Origin: Salinimicrobium sediminis
GTDB taxonomy: Bacteria; Bacteroidota; Bacteroidia; Flavobacteriales; Flavobacteriaceae
Direction of reading: 5' to 3'
NCBI RefSeq assembly: GCF_900215295.1
Contig: NZ_OCMF01000001.1
Span: 248,001 to 312,000, forward strand
DNA: 64,000 nt
A program made the translations under genes and the position numbers. This document shows positions 46,969-55,225 of this stretch, piece after piece; positions within the stretch are counted from its first letter, which is position 1, and each line of letters opens with the position of its first letter. The notes under the pieces were generated by a model. It ran no database searches. It saw nothing but the letters and a program-made list of their open reading frames with translations, and had not been told where the DNA came from.

Positions 46969-47757
46969 ATGCAAACTAAACAAGTGATCGACCATATTGT
47001 GGACTGGTTGAAAGATTATGCTGCGAATGCGAAAATGAATGGTTTTGTTGTTGGAATAAGTGGAGGTATTGACTCGGCTGTAGTATCGGCCCTTTGTGCA
47101 AAAACAGGATTAAGGACCTTATGTGTGGAACTTCCAATCCATCAGGCGGCTGCACAAGTAACCCGGGGTCAACAACACATAGAAGGATTAAAGAAAAAAT
47201 TTGCAAACGTAAGTAACGTAGAGGTAAACCTCACCAAAACTTTTGACACTTTTAAAAAGGCAGTACCAGAGGTGGGAGAAAGTCCAAATCTGGACCTGTC
47301 TCTGGCTAATGTACGGGCGCGGTTAAGAATGACCACGCTCTATTATTTCGCAGGTCTTCACAAATACCTGGTGGCCGGGACAGGAAATAAGGTAGAGGAT
47401 TTTGGGGTAGGCTTTTTTACAAAATATGGTGATGGCGGTGTGGATCTTAGTCCCATTGCAGATTTAATGAAAAGTGAAGTATATGAGATCGCAAAAGAAC
47501 TTAATGTGATCAATAGTATAGTTACAGCTGCCCCTACAGATGGGCTCTTTGGCGACAGTCGCAGTGATGAAGACCAGATAGGAGCGAGCTATGACGAATT
47601 GGAATGGGCCATGAAAATGGTTGAGGAAGGAAAAACAGAAGAAGATTTTTCAGGACGAGAGAAAGAAGTAATAGGAATATATAAATCCCGCCACCGCGCA
47701 AATCTGCATAAAATGCAGCCAATCCCGGTGTGTGAGATTCCAGTTCATCTGAAATAA
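46969..47757 (+). CDS. nadE: NAD synthetase (ammonia type)
   Basis: NadE converts deamido-NAD to NAD with ATP. The 262-residue protein is the short ammonia-dependent form without a glutaminase domain. The ATP pyrophosphatase P-loop SGGIDSA is at about residue 31, and VAGTGNKVEDFGVGFFTKYGDGG and LFGDSRSDEDQIG complete the active site. It is divergent from gldB and followed by a response regulator gene after 140 bases. Confidence 0.94.
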   Translation: MQTKQVIDHIVDWLKDYAANAKMNGFVVGISGGIDSAVVSALCAKTGLRTLCVELPIHQAAAQVTRGQQHIEGLKKKFANVSNVEVNLTKTFDTFKKAVPEVGESPNLDLSLANVRARLRMTTLYYFAGLHKYLVAGTGNKVEDFGVGFFTKYGDGGVDLSPIADLMKSEVYEIAKELNVINSIVTAAPTDGLFGDSRSDEDQIGASYDELEWAMKMVEEGKTEEDFSGREKEVIGIYKSRHRANLHKMQPIPVCEIPVHLK

Positions 47758-47897
47758 ATGCTTTTAATCGAAAAAATTATTTATACAGAAATTTCCGCAT
47801 TACCTTTTCATTCTCCCCTGTTAAGTGTATTAAAAACTTACAATCAGAATTTTACAAGACCCTCACAAATGAAATTCTTTGTGCTAAAATTCAAACA

Positions 47898-48539
47898 ATG
47901 ACAAAAATTCTAATTGCAGACCATCACCCCATCACAAGAATGGGGATCTCTTCTCTCCTGGAGAAGGAAGGGGTATATGAAGTAGTAGGAAAAGTAACAA
48001 ACGGAAAGGATTTATTTAAGGCTCTTAAGAGCAAAAATCCGGATGTGGTGATCCTTGAAATCGACCTGCCAGACATTAACGGCATTACCGCCCTGAGAAC
48101 CATAAAAGCTGAAAATCCGGGCACCAAGATCCTTATTCTTAGCTGCCATCCCGAAGAAATGTATGCGCTTAATGCCATAAAGGCCGGAGCTGCTGCATAT
48201 CTTTCAAAAACGGCATCTACAGACATTCTTAAGGAAGCTGTTCACCAGGTTGCAAGAGGCGGGATCTACCTCAACAAGGAGATCAGCGAAAAGATCAATT
48301 CCGGAACTACCAGATCCAACAATCTGGTTTCCCGCTACAAAAAACTATCTACGAGGGAAATTGAGGTACTAAACCTGCTTTCCACCGGAAAAAGAAACAA
48401 AGATATCGCCGAAGCTTTAGACATCAACGAAAAAACAGTTAGTACCTATAAGACGAGATTACTTAAAAAACTACGGGTTGACAACCTGGCCGATCTTATC
48501 AATCAATCGCGCCTGTTGCAAATTAGAACTACTACATAA
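47898..48539 (+). CDS. Atypical LuxR-type response regulator with Glu at the phosphoacceptor site
   Basis: The 213-residue protein has a NarL/FixJ layout: a receiver domain (1-120) and a LuxR helix-turn-helix (about 148-210, STREIEVLNLLSTGKRNKDIA). The receiver is unusual. The acidic pair at positions 8-9 is Asp-His, not Asp-Asp, and residue 54, normally the phosphorylated Asp, is Glu (DVVILEIDLPD). Ser82 and Lys104 are kept. A Glu at this place often imitates phosphorylation, so the protein may be active without a kinase. No kinase gene is adjacent. It ends 8 bases inside the end of dnaG on the other strand. Confidence 0.85.
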   Translation: MTKILIADHHPITRMGISSLLEKEGVYEVVGKVTNGKDLFKALKSKNPDVVILEIDLPDINGITALRTIKAENPGTKILILSCHPEEMYALNAIKAGAAAYLSKTASTDILKEAVHQVARGGIYLNKEISEKINSGTTRSNNLVSRYKKLSTREIEVLNLLSTGKRNKDIAEALDINEKTVSTYKTRLLKKLRVDNLADLINQSRLLQIRTTT

Positions 48540-50487
48540 CCCGGTTGAGCTTGCTTGAAAGTATCTTTTTTAAGGAGATGTAATCCATAATATCCTGAAG
48601 GATTCCCGGGGATTCCTCGGGAGGCACTTCTTTTATCTCTCTGTTAAGCTCGTTGATCTTTTGATTAACCAGATACCGCCGCAGAGCCAGGATGGTTTCA
48701 TTGACCAGCCGGCCAATACTTTCTTTTTTACCTTTTACAAAGATCTCCATCCTCTCCCAGTCATGAAGAACATACTGTTCCTCATCCATGAGGATACTGG
48801 TGACTTCGGAAGCATTTTCAGGGGGTAATCCATTAATAAAGGTCTCCAGGGAGAACTCATCCTCTTCATTATATTTATTGATCACCTGCTGGTAGATCCT
48901 CTGGAAATGTTCATTGGCAAAAGCCACCTCATCTTCCTGAAGATCCAAAAAAACCTTTTCATAAACCTTTGCCCGTACCAGTTCCGGCTCGAGGGAAAAT
49001 TCCCCCTTATCATCAACCTTAACCACCAGGTCCTCGAAATCTTCTTCCACCATTCCGTAGTGAAGCAGTAAACTTATTATTGTACGCTCCAGGATGTAGA
49101 GCTCATCCACCTTGACCTGTGGAGTCGCGGGATCATCCCTTACCACCTCAAATTGCTGTGTCTTTTTGGGAGCTGCCTTTCCGGTTTGCCTGCCGCTCAT
49201 TTGTGCCAGGGTCGTGAAAAGCACTTCTTCAGAAATATCCATGATGCGGGAAGTCTCCTGCACATAAACTTCCTGTTGAATATTATCAGGAATTTTCGAA
49301 ATACTGCTCACCATGTCCCTGATTAATCCCGCCTTCTTCACCGGATCATTCTTCGCCTCCTCCATAAGTAGAGAAGCCTTATAATTGATGAAATCCTTGG
49401 AGTTCTCCTGAAGATAAAGCCTGATGTCTTCTTCGGAATTCTTTTTTGCAAAACTGTCGGGATCCTCTCCTTCCGGAAAGGCACAAACTTTCACGTTCAT
49501 TCCCTGCTCCAGGATAAGATCGATTCCCCTAATGGAAGCCCGCTGTCCCGCAGCATCACTGTCAAAAAGAACCGTGATATTTTTGGTGAGTCGGTTTATC
49601 AACCTAATCTGCTCTGGCGTAAGTGCAGTTCCCGACGAAGAAACCACATTCTCAATTCCGGCCTGGTTGAATTGGATCACATCTGTATATCCCTCCACTA
49701 GAAAGCAATTATCCTCCTTCGCTATGGCCTGCTTCGCATAATAAATACCATATAGCACCTTGCTTTTATGATAGATCTCACTTTCGGGGCTGTTGAGATA
49801 TTTTGCAGCTTTTTTGTCGTTGGTGAGGATCCTTCCCCCGAAACCGAGCACTCTGCCGCTCATGGAATGGATAGGAAACATCACCCTGCCTTTGAACCTA
49901 TCGAAATGTTTATCCTCTTTTACGATAGTGAGCCCTGTTTTCTCGAGATAATCCAGCTTATATCCCTTTTTTAAAGCTTCAGTGGTAAAGGCATTCCAGT
50001 CATCAAGGCAATATCCCAAACCAAATTTTTGAATGATTTCATCGGTAAAGCCACGCTCCTTGAAGTAGCTTAGCCCAATGGCCTTACCCAGTTCATTTTT
50101 GTGCAGATTGTTTTGAAAGTATTTTGCAGCAAACTCAGATACCAGATACATACTTTCGCGCTCATCTGCCTGCTCCTTTTGCTCCTGACTCTGCTCTGTC
50201 TCCTCTATCTCAATATTATATTTCTTTGCCAGGTATTTAATGGCTTCGGGGTAAGTAAAATGTTCATGTTCCATTAGAAATGCAACCACATTTCCACCTT
50301 TTCCGCTGGAGAAATCCTTCCAGATCTGCTTCACGGGAGACACCATAAAACTCGGGGTGCGTTCGTCACTAAAAGGACTCAAACCTTTGTAGTTGCTGCC
50401 GGACTTTTTGAGATTGACAAAGTCGCCTAACACCTCCTCTACCCGGGAGGCTTCAAAAACACGATCTATGGTAGATTTGGAGATCAA
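48532..50487 (-). CDS. dnaG: DNA primase DnaG without zinc-binding residues
   Basis: DnaG makes RNA primers for DNA replication. The 651 residues cover the N-terminal CHC2-type domain (about 1-95), the catalytic core with TOPRIM (VEGYTDVIQFNQAG and LFDSDAAGQRASIRG) and a C-terminal helicase-binding region. In the N-terminal domain all four usual zinc ligands are changed: Ser37, Ser40, Asp58 and Ser61 stand where Cys-His-Cys-Cys are expected, though the surrounding TPSFMVSPVKQIW and GKGGNVVAFL are kept. It has a TACATTTG promoter element upstream. Confidence 0.95.
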   Translation of the reverse strand: MISKSTIDRVFEASRVEEVLGDFVNLKKSGSNYKGLSPFSDERTPSFMVSPVKQIWKDFSSGKGGNVVAFLMEHEHFTYPEAIKYLAKKYNIEIEETEQSQEQKEQADERESMYLVSEFAAKYFQNNLHKNELGKAIGLSYFKERGFTDEIIQKFGLGYCLDDWNAFTTEALKKGYKLDYLEKTGLTIVKEDKHFDRFKGRVMFPIHSMSGRVLGFGGRILTNDKKAAKYLNSPESEIYHKSKVLYGIYYAKQAIAKEDNCFLVEGYTDVIQFNQAGIENVVSSSGTALTPEQIRLINRLTKNITVLFDSDAAGQRASIRGIDLILEQGMNVKVCAFPEGEDPDSFAKKNSEEDIRLYLQENSKDFINYKASLLMEEAKNDPVKKAGLIRDMVSSISKIPDNIQQEVYVQETSRIMDISEEVLFTTLAQMSGRQTGKAAPKKTQQFEVVRDDPATPQVKVDELYILERTIISLLLHYGMVEEDFEDLVVKVDDKGEFSLEPELVRAKVYEKVFLDLQEDEVAFANEHFQRIYQQVINKYNEEDEFSLETFINGLPPENASEVTSILMDEEQYVLHDWERMEIFVKGKKESIGRLVNETILALRRYLVNQKINELNREIKEVPPEESPGILQDIMDYISLKKILSSKLNRVM

Positions 50488-50508
50488 ATTTTAATGCAGA
50501 AAATTTTT

Positions 50509-50516
50509 CAAATGTA
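50509..50516 (-). promoter_or_regulatory. Promoter -7 element of dnaG
   Basis: The minus strand reads TACATTTG, 22 bases before the dnaG ATG. Confidence 0.55.
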
Positions 50517-50518
50517 CA

Positions 50519-50557
50519 TAAAAGAAGAGCCTTCTAAAAGCTATTTTTAGAAGGCTC
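50519..50557 (-). terminator. Terminator of the outer-membrane protein gene
   Basis: GAGCCTTCTAAAA (50527-50539) pairs perfectly with TTTTAGAAGGCTC (50545-50557), a 13-bp stem with a 5-base loop. On the minus strand it is followed by TTCTTTT. It separates this gene from dnaG. Confidence 0.8.
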
Positions 50558-50581
50558 CTGGAAATATGAAAAAGGCCAATT

Positions 50582-51604
50582 CTAATCCGCATCAAATCGT
50601 AATCCCACAGAAATATTATGAAGTTCGGGGTTAGGATCTTTAAAAATAGGATTCAGGTCATACTTTACGTAAAGTGAAGTTCCGCCGAAACCAACATAAC
50701 CGCTAAGCCCATAAATAAATTCATTAGTGTTGTAGTCTCCCTTAAGCTTAAGCTTTTCCTTATCTCCGTCGACTTCGTACTTAAGCTTTTGACGTTCCCC
50801 CAGGTTAATACCGGCGTAACCACCTAATCCAACCTTGAACTTATTGTGAGTCGAAAACCATACGCTACGCGAAGATTCTACTTTTTTTGAAGGACCAAAT
50901 TCGAAATGAACAGGAAACACCAGGTTGTCCATTCTAAATTTTGATTTATCCAAATTTATCGGATATTCCTCAAGCAGGGTCAAACCATCTTCGTCTACGA
51001 AATATCGGTTCTCTGTGGGTTTTAATCCGTTAAACTGAAATGAAAATCCATAGCGAAATCTCAGAAAATTGGACCTTTCAAAGACACGGGTCCTCCAGGC
51101 AATCCCTATCTCAAAAAACCGGCTTCCCCCTACCTTAAAGTCTGAATCATTGATCGATTGATCTTCTCCTAAGGCATTGTTGAACCCTGTAGCGACAACA
51201 AGATGAGTGGATGTACGACTGTAACGGCTTTTGTTGTACCAGTGATCATCATCTTCCTCTTCTTCCTCATCTTCCCATACGAACTCCCCGTCACCTTCTT
51301 CCCTGTTGAGCAGTGCGATCTGGTTATCAATGATCGCCACCCTGTTCCTAATATTGAGGGCATGTTTTTTTGCCGCTTCACTTTTTAATTTTTCGGCCTC
51401 TTCCCAGTCTATCTCCTTAGCCTCTGCCCTGCGATTGATCGCCTCTACCTCTTTTTTGAGGGCCTCTTTTTCTTCATTGATGATCTGTTGCTTTTGCTCC
51501 TCGAGTTTTTCGATCTTCTCCCGGTTTGTTTTTTCCTGGGCTACCGCAGGTACTACGGCAAATGAGAAGAAAAAGAGCAGCATTAAAATGGTAAATTTTT
51601 TCAT
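50582..51604 (-). CDS. Outer-membrane beta-barrel protein with periplasmic coiled coil
   Basis: The 340-residue protein has a signal peptide (about 1-22, ending AVAQ), then a charged coiled coil of about 75 residues (NREKIEKLEEQKQQIINEEK and on), an acidic patch of Asp/Glu (about 110-122), and a C-terminal barrel of about 8-10 strands (from RTSTHLVVATGFNNAL to NISVGLRFDAD). I do not recognise a named family; it is PorT-like only in general barrel shape. It is the third gene of an operon with an ECF sigma factor and a TM protein, so it may be the main target or the sensor of that system. Confidence 0.75.
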   Translation of the reverse strand: MKKFTILMLLFFFSFAVVPAVAQEKTNREKIEKLEEQKQQIINEEKEALKKEVEAINRRAEAKEIDWEEAEKLKSEAAKKHALNIRNRVAIIDNQIALLNREEGDGEFVWEDEEEEEDDDHWYNKSRYSRTSTHLVVATGFNNALGEDQSINDSDFKVGGSRFFEIGIAWRTRVFERSNFLRFRYGFSFQFNGLKPTENRYFVDEDGLTLLEEYPINLDKSKFRMDNLVFPVHFEFGPSKKVESSRSVWFSTHNKFKVGLGGYAGINLGERQKLKYEVDGDKEKLKLKGDYNTNEFIYGLSGYVGFGGTSLYVKYDLNPIFKDPNPELHNISVGLRFDAD

Positions 51605-51674
51605 GATTTTGATTTTTGGTTAAAAGCTTCCTTCGGGAAACCCGTTTAATGATTGATTGATGAAAATTAATTAT

Positions 51675-52382
51675 CTAGAAATCGCTGGCTACAGCAGTTT
51701 TTGCCTTGAGCAGGCCTTCTTTGACCACTTCGAATACTTTTTGCCTAAAGGACTGGTCCAGCTCGTATTCCACCTGGTCAAGCAGCTCATCGGGATTCAC
51801 TGAATAGACAGGATCAGCTTCCAGCTCGGCGGTAGCGAGCAACAACAAGGCTTCGATCTCGTGTTCACTCACGTCCTGCGGAATTTCTCCGGCGGCCAGT
51901 TCTGTCTGGATCTCTTCAAGAAGACCGGGAAATTTTTCGGTTACTGCTTCAGGTTCTTCGGAAGCTTCTTCGGAAACTTCAGCAATTTCTGCGGAAGGTT
52001 TAGAGACAGGAGCTTCAAAAATGGCATTTTTGACACCTCTTTCTGCGGAAAGTCTTTTATCCTCTTTTATTTCCTTTTTTTCTTCAGAAACAGCTACCCG
52101 GATCATTTCAGGCTCATCCTGCTTTTTTTCCAGAACCGGTTCCTGCACGGGTTCCTCAACGATTTGTGGTTCTTCTGAAGGCATTGGAGAATTAAAATAG
52201 CTCCCCAACACGAAGAAGATGGCAGCAATGGCTGCAGCGGAGCTCATCCATAGCAAGAATGGTCGCTTTTTCCTGTTTTTATTAAGCCTTTGCTCCAGCT
52301 TTTCCCACCCGGCGGCAGAAGGTTTGATCTCCCGCTCCCCAAGCACCTTTTTTACCCTATTTTCAAATTTTTCCGGTTCCAT
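51675..52382 (-). CDS. Probable anti-sigma factor, single-pass membrane protein
   Basis: The 235-residue protein has a cytoplasmic N-terminus of about 40 residues (KPSAAGWEKLEQRLNKNRKK), one TM (about 44-62, LWMSSAAAIAAIFFVLGSY) and a long, very acidic periplasmic part rich in Glu-Pro. Its start overlaps the ECF sigma gene by 20 bases. Cytoplasmic part, TM and periplasmic tail together with this linkage are typical of anti-sigma factors, but no zinc-binding motif is visible, so the assignment rests on context. Confidence 0.7.
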   Translation of the reverse strand: MEPEKFENRVKKVLGEREIKPSAAGWEKLEQRLNKNRKKRPFLLWMSSAAAIAAIFFVLGSYFNSPMPSEEPQIVEEPVQEPVLEKKQDEPEMIRVAVSEEKKEIKEDKRLSAERGVKNAIFEAPVSKPSAEIAEVSEEASEEPEAVTEKFPGLLEEIQTELAAGEIPQDVSEHEIEALLLLATAELEADPVYSVNPDELLDQVEYELDQSFRQKVFEVVKEGLLKAKTAVASDF

Positions 52383-52932
52383 ATTCTGTCTTGTTTTCCT
52401 GTTCCAGCTTTTCCTGCAGCATTTTCCTTGCTTTGAACAGCTGTGATTTAGAAGTTCCTTCTGTAATGTTCAGCATTTTGGCTATTTCATGATGTTTGTA
52501 TCCTTCAACAGCGTACATTAAAAACACCATTCTGTACCCTTCCGGCAAACCATCGATCAACTCCTGGATGTGCGCCGCATTAAAGTCGGATGTAAAGGAG
52601 TAGGAAAAATCCCCTTTTTCGGGCACCTCATCTTCAGCAAACATGGAGCGCTTATCGGTTCTTAAAAAGGAAATTGCTTCCCTTACCATGATCCTGCGCA
52701 TCCAGCCCTCAAAGCTGCCCTCATCCCGAAAATCCTCCAGGTGCGTGAACACCTTGAAAAATCCGTTGAGCATCACTTCCTCGGCATGCTGAAGGTCCTT
52801 CACATATTGCCGGCACACGCTTAGCATCTTCCCCGAATGTTTCTCATAGATCTTACGCTGCGCCTGCCGGTTGCCCGCGGCTGCACGTTTGATCAAAAGA
52901 GAATCATTTTTAAAGAGTTGAATTACTTTCAC
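52363..52932 (-). CDS. ECF-family RNA polymerase sigma factor
   Basis: The 189-residue sigma factor has region 2 (about 20-90: IYEKHSGKMLSVCRQYVKDLQHAEE and FEGWMRRIMVREAISFLR) and region 4 (about 128-180: IDGLPEGYRMVFLMYAVEGYKHHEIAKM, an HTH). It redirects RNA polymerase to a special set of promoters. It is followed by the probable anti-sigma gene (20-base overlap) and an outer-membrane protein gene, so a cell-envelope signal is likely. Confidence 0.9.
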   Translation of the reverse strand: MKVIQLFKNDSLLIKRAAAGNRQAQRKIYEKHSGKMLSVCRQYVKDLQHAEEVMLNGFFKVFTHLEDFRDEGSFEGWMRRIMVREAISFLRTDKRSMFAEDEVPEKGDFSYSFTSDFNAAHIQELIDGLPEGYRMVFLMYAVEGYKHHEIAKMLNITEGTSKSQLFKARKMLQEKLEQENKTEYGTGKI

Positions 52933-53066
52933 CTGCTTAGCTTTTCAAAAGGCCTTCTATTAACATAGACGAAGGAAATTTACAAAAGGTTGCCTGAGGG
53001 GAGATCTTTTTTAAAAAATTTCTTTCCAAATGAATTTGAAACCGGGCACTTTCCCTTTCTGAAGCC

Positions 53067-53096
53067 TTGAAAAACCTCGAAAAAAGTTTATCTTAC
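53067..53096 (+). promoter_or_regulatory. Promoter of the polysaccharide-degradation genes
   Basis: TTG (53067-53069) and TATCTTAC (53089-53096, close to TAnnTTTG) are separated by 19 bases. The element lies 21 bases before the ATG at 53118 and overlaps an in-frame TTG that would otherwise give a longer protein. Confidence 0.5.
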
Positions 53097-53117
53097 CCGA
53101 CTAAAAATCATTGTGAA

Positions 53118-54017
53118 ATGAGACTCTTTTTCTTCCTCTTCTTTTTTAGCATTAGCACACTCTCACAAGCACAAGAAGGCTTTACAGAAGATCTTTTTGA
53201 GGTAGGAGAAAGTATAACTGAAACTTATGCTGTCAAAGATGGGGAAGAGCTCAGGCTGGATGTTTATCAGCCGCTTAATGACACTGCGCAGCTTCGTCCT
53301 GTGATCATCTTTATGCACGGCGGCGGATTTGCCGGTGGCACCAGAAAAAATGATGCGGAAGTGAAATTTGCACATGCAGCGGCCCGGAAGGGTTATGTCG
53401 CGGTACAGATCACCTACCGGCTTACGCGGAAAGACAAGTCTTTTGGGTGCGACTATGAAGCTTCCGGGAAAATTGAGACCTTTCAAAAAGCTGCTGAAGA
53501 TTTTATGGATGCCGTGCAGTTCATGCTGAACAAAAAGGACGAATACCGCATAGATCCCGGGAGGGTGATCGTGGGTGGCAGCAGCGCCGGGGCTGAGGCT
53601 GTTCTTAACGCAGTGTATAACGACCGACTCATGTTTGAAGATCCGGAAAAATATGAGGACATAGATTTTGCCGGGGTTTTCTCTCTAGCAGGAGCTGTGG
53701 TCGACGCCCGTTATATCACAAAAGAAAATGCTGTTCCGGCAGTTTTCTTCCATGGGACCGATGATAATCTGGTGCCCTTTGCTACCGCCCCTCACCACTT
53801 TTGTGATCCTGATGCACCGGGTTACCTGATGCTGGATGGCTCCAAAACAATTGCTGAAAAACTGAAGAAACTGGACAAGTCTTTTCTGCTCTATGCTTTT
53901 GAAGGCGGCAGGCATGAGCATTCAGGCATGCCCTTCAAATATTTAGATATAGTTTTTGACTTCTTCAACCGAGTTTTTCTGCATGGAGAACAATTGCAAA
54001 TAGAGGTATTAAAATAA
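53118..54017 (+). CDS. Exported esterase/lipase of the alpha/beta hydrolase fold
   Basis: The 299-residue protein starts at MRLFFFLFFFSISTLSQAQ, a clear signal peptide. Hydrolase features are the oxyanion motif HGGGFAGGTRKN, the nucleophile elbow GGSSAGAEAVLNAVY (Ser in GSSAG), an acid near GTDDNLVPF and a His in GGRHEHSGMP. The HGGG motif is of carboxylesterase type. It heads a block of polysaccharide-active genes, so removal of acetyl or other ester groups from a glycan is a fair guess. It lies 9 bases before the PHP gene. Confidence 0.82.
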   Translation: MRLFFFLFFFSISTLSQAQEGFTEDLFEVGESITETYAVKDGEELRLDVYQPLNDTAQLRPVIIFMHGGGFAGGTRKNDAEVKFAHAAARKGYVAVQITYRLTRKDKSFGCDYEASGKIETFQKAAEDFMDAVQFMLNKKDEYRIDPGRVIVGGSSAGAEAVLNAVYNDRLMFEDPEKYEDIDFAGVFSLAGAVVDARYITKENAVPAVFFHGTDDNLVPFATAPHHFCDPDAPGYLMLDGSKTIAEKLKKLDKSFLLYAFEGGRHEHSGMPFKYLDIVFDFFNRVFLHGEQLQIEVLK

Positions 54018-54026
54018 AAATAGCTC

Positions 54027-55214
54027 ATGAAACCCTACTTCATAACATTATTATCTTTTCTCTTACTCACTTTTAATGCAGCTTCTGCCCAGGAGAAATA
54101 TTACAAGGGAAATCTCCACACCCATTCCTACTGGAGTGATGGAGATGAATTTCCTGAAATGATCATGGATTGGTATAAGGACAACGGTTACGATTTCCTG
54201 GCCTTGTCTGACCACAACATCATTGCCGAAGGTGAAAAATGGAAGACGATCCCCAAAGATTCCCTTTATCAAAAAGCTTTCATAGATTACCTGGACAAAT
54301 ACGGCGAAGATTGGGTGGAGTACCGGAAGGATTCCGCAGGAACCCATGTAAAACTGAAAACCCTGGAGGAATTCAGGCCGCTGTTCGAAAAGGAAGAGGA
54401 GTTTCTCATTTTTAAGGCCGAAGAAGTCACTGCCTACCTGGGAAAAAAAGCAGTGCACATGGGGGCGATCAATATTCAGGAAGAATTGCAGCCTGTGGAG
54501 GGAAACACTATCGTCGAACTCATACAGAACAACCTGAACGCGATCAAAGAGCAGAGTAAACGCACGGGGGAACCTATTCTTCAACATCTCAACCATCCCA
54601 ATTTTACCTACGCTATCACAGCCGAAGATATCATCCAGATCGATGGGGAAAGATTTTTTGAGGTCTTTAATGGACATCCCTACGTGAACAACTACGGCGA
54701 CAGCATCCACAACAGTACAGAGGAGATGTGGGACCAGGTGAATATCGCTTACGTCCAGGCGGGAAAGCCCCTGCTGTACGGACTCGCAACAGATGACAGT
54801 CACCACTACCACAAATTTGGCAGCCGTTACAGCAATGTCGGTCGTGGCTGGGTGATGGTCAAAGCACGTGAACTGCACCCACACAGCTTAATTAAGAATA
54901 TGGAAGCCGGAAATTTCTATTCCACTACCGGGGTAGTATTGAAAGAAGTGGGCTTTGTTGAAAATGAGTTGACCGTGAAGATAGAACCTGAAAAAGGTGT
55001 GGAATATAAGATCCAGTTCATTGGTGCGAAAAAGGGCAAAATGAATAGCGAAATTTTAAAAACTGTGGAAGGCACAAGTGCCACTTATAAACTCCCTGAA
55101 AATATCCTTTTTGTAAGGGCCAAGATCGTATCCAGTAAGCCTAAGGAGAATCCTTACCGGGAAGGAGATGTGGAAGTGGCATGGACACAGCCGGTCTTAC
55201 CTCAACAACCTTAA
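54027..55214 (+). CDS. Exported PHP-domain metal-dependent phosphoesterase
   Basis: The 395-residue protein has a signal peptide (cut near ASAQ, residue 22) and a PHP domain. Metal ligands are visible in GNLHTHSYWSDGD (His31, His33, Asp38), LALSDHNI (Asp62, His63), QHLNHPNF and ATDDSHHYHKFG. A C-terminal beta domain of about 80 residues follows. PHP proteins hydrolyse phosphate esters; exported ones in Bacteroidota glycan clusters are of unknown substrate. It overlaps nothing but ends 11 bases before the GH2 start. Confidence 0.85.
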   Translation: MKPYFITLLSFLLLTFNAASAQEKYYKGNLHTHSYWSDGDEFPEMIMDWYKDNGYDFLALSDHNIIAEGEKWKTIPKDSLYQKAFIDYLDKYGEDWVEYRKDSAGTHVKLKTLEEFRPLFEKEEEFLIFKAEEVTAYLGKKAVHMGAINIQEELQPVEGNTIVELIQNNLNAIKEQSKRTGEPILQHLNHPNFTYAITAEDIIQIDGERFFEVFNGHPYVNNYGDSIHNSTEEMWDQVNIAYVQAGKPLLYGLATDDSHHYHKFGSRYSNVGRGWVMVKARELHPHSLIKNMEAGNFYSTTGVVLKEVGFVENELTVKIEPEKGVEYKIQFIGAKKGKMNSEILKTVEGTSATYKLPENILFVRAKIVSSKPKENPYREGDVEVAWTQPVLPQQP

Positions 55215-55225
55215 ATTTTTCTGTG

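Noticed and set aside
53067-53117. TTG at 53067 as the esterase start
   Set aside because: It would place 17 residues before a perfect signal peptide and coincides with the -33 element.
54063-54884. Minus-strand 273-residue frame
   Set aside because: It is antisense to the PHP gene, whose metal-binding motifs are intact; the frame shows no recognisable domain.
55181-55225. ATG at 55181 as the GH2 start
   Set aside because: It lies inside the PHP gene, and ATG 55226 starts a clear signal peptide.
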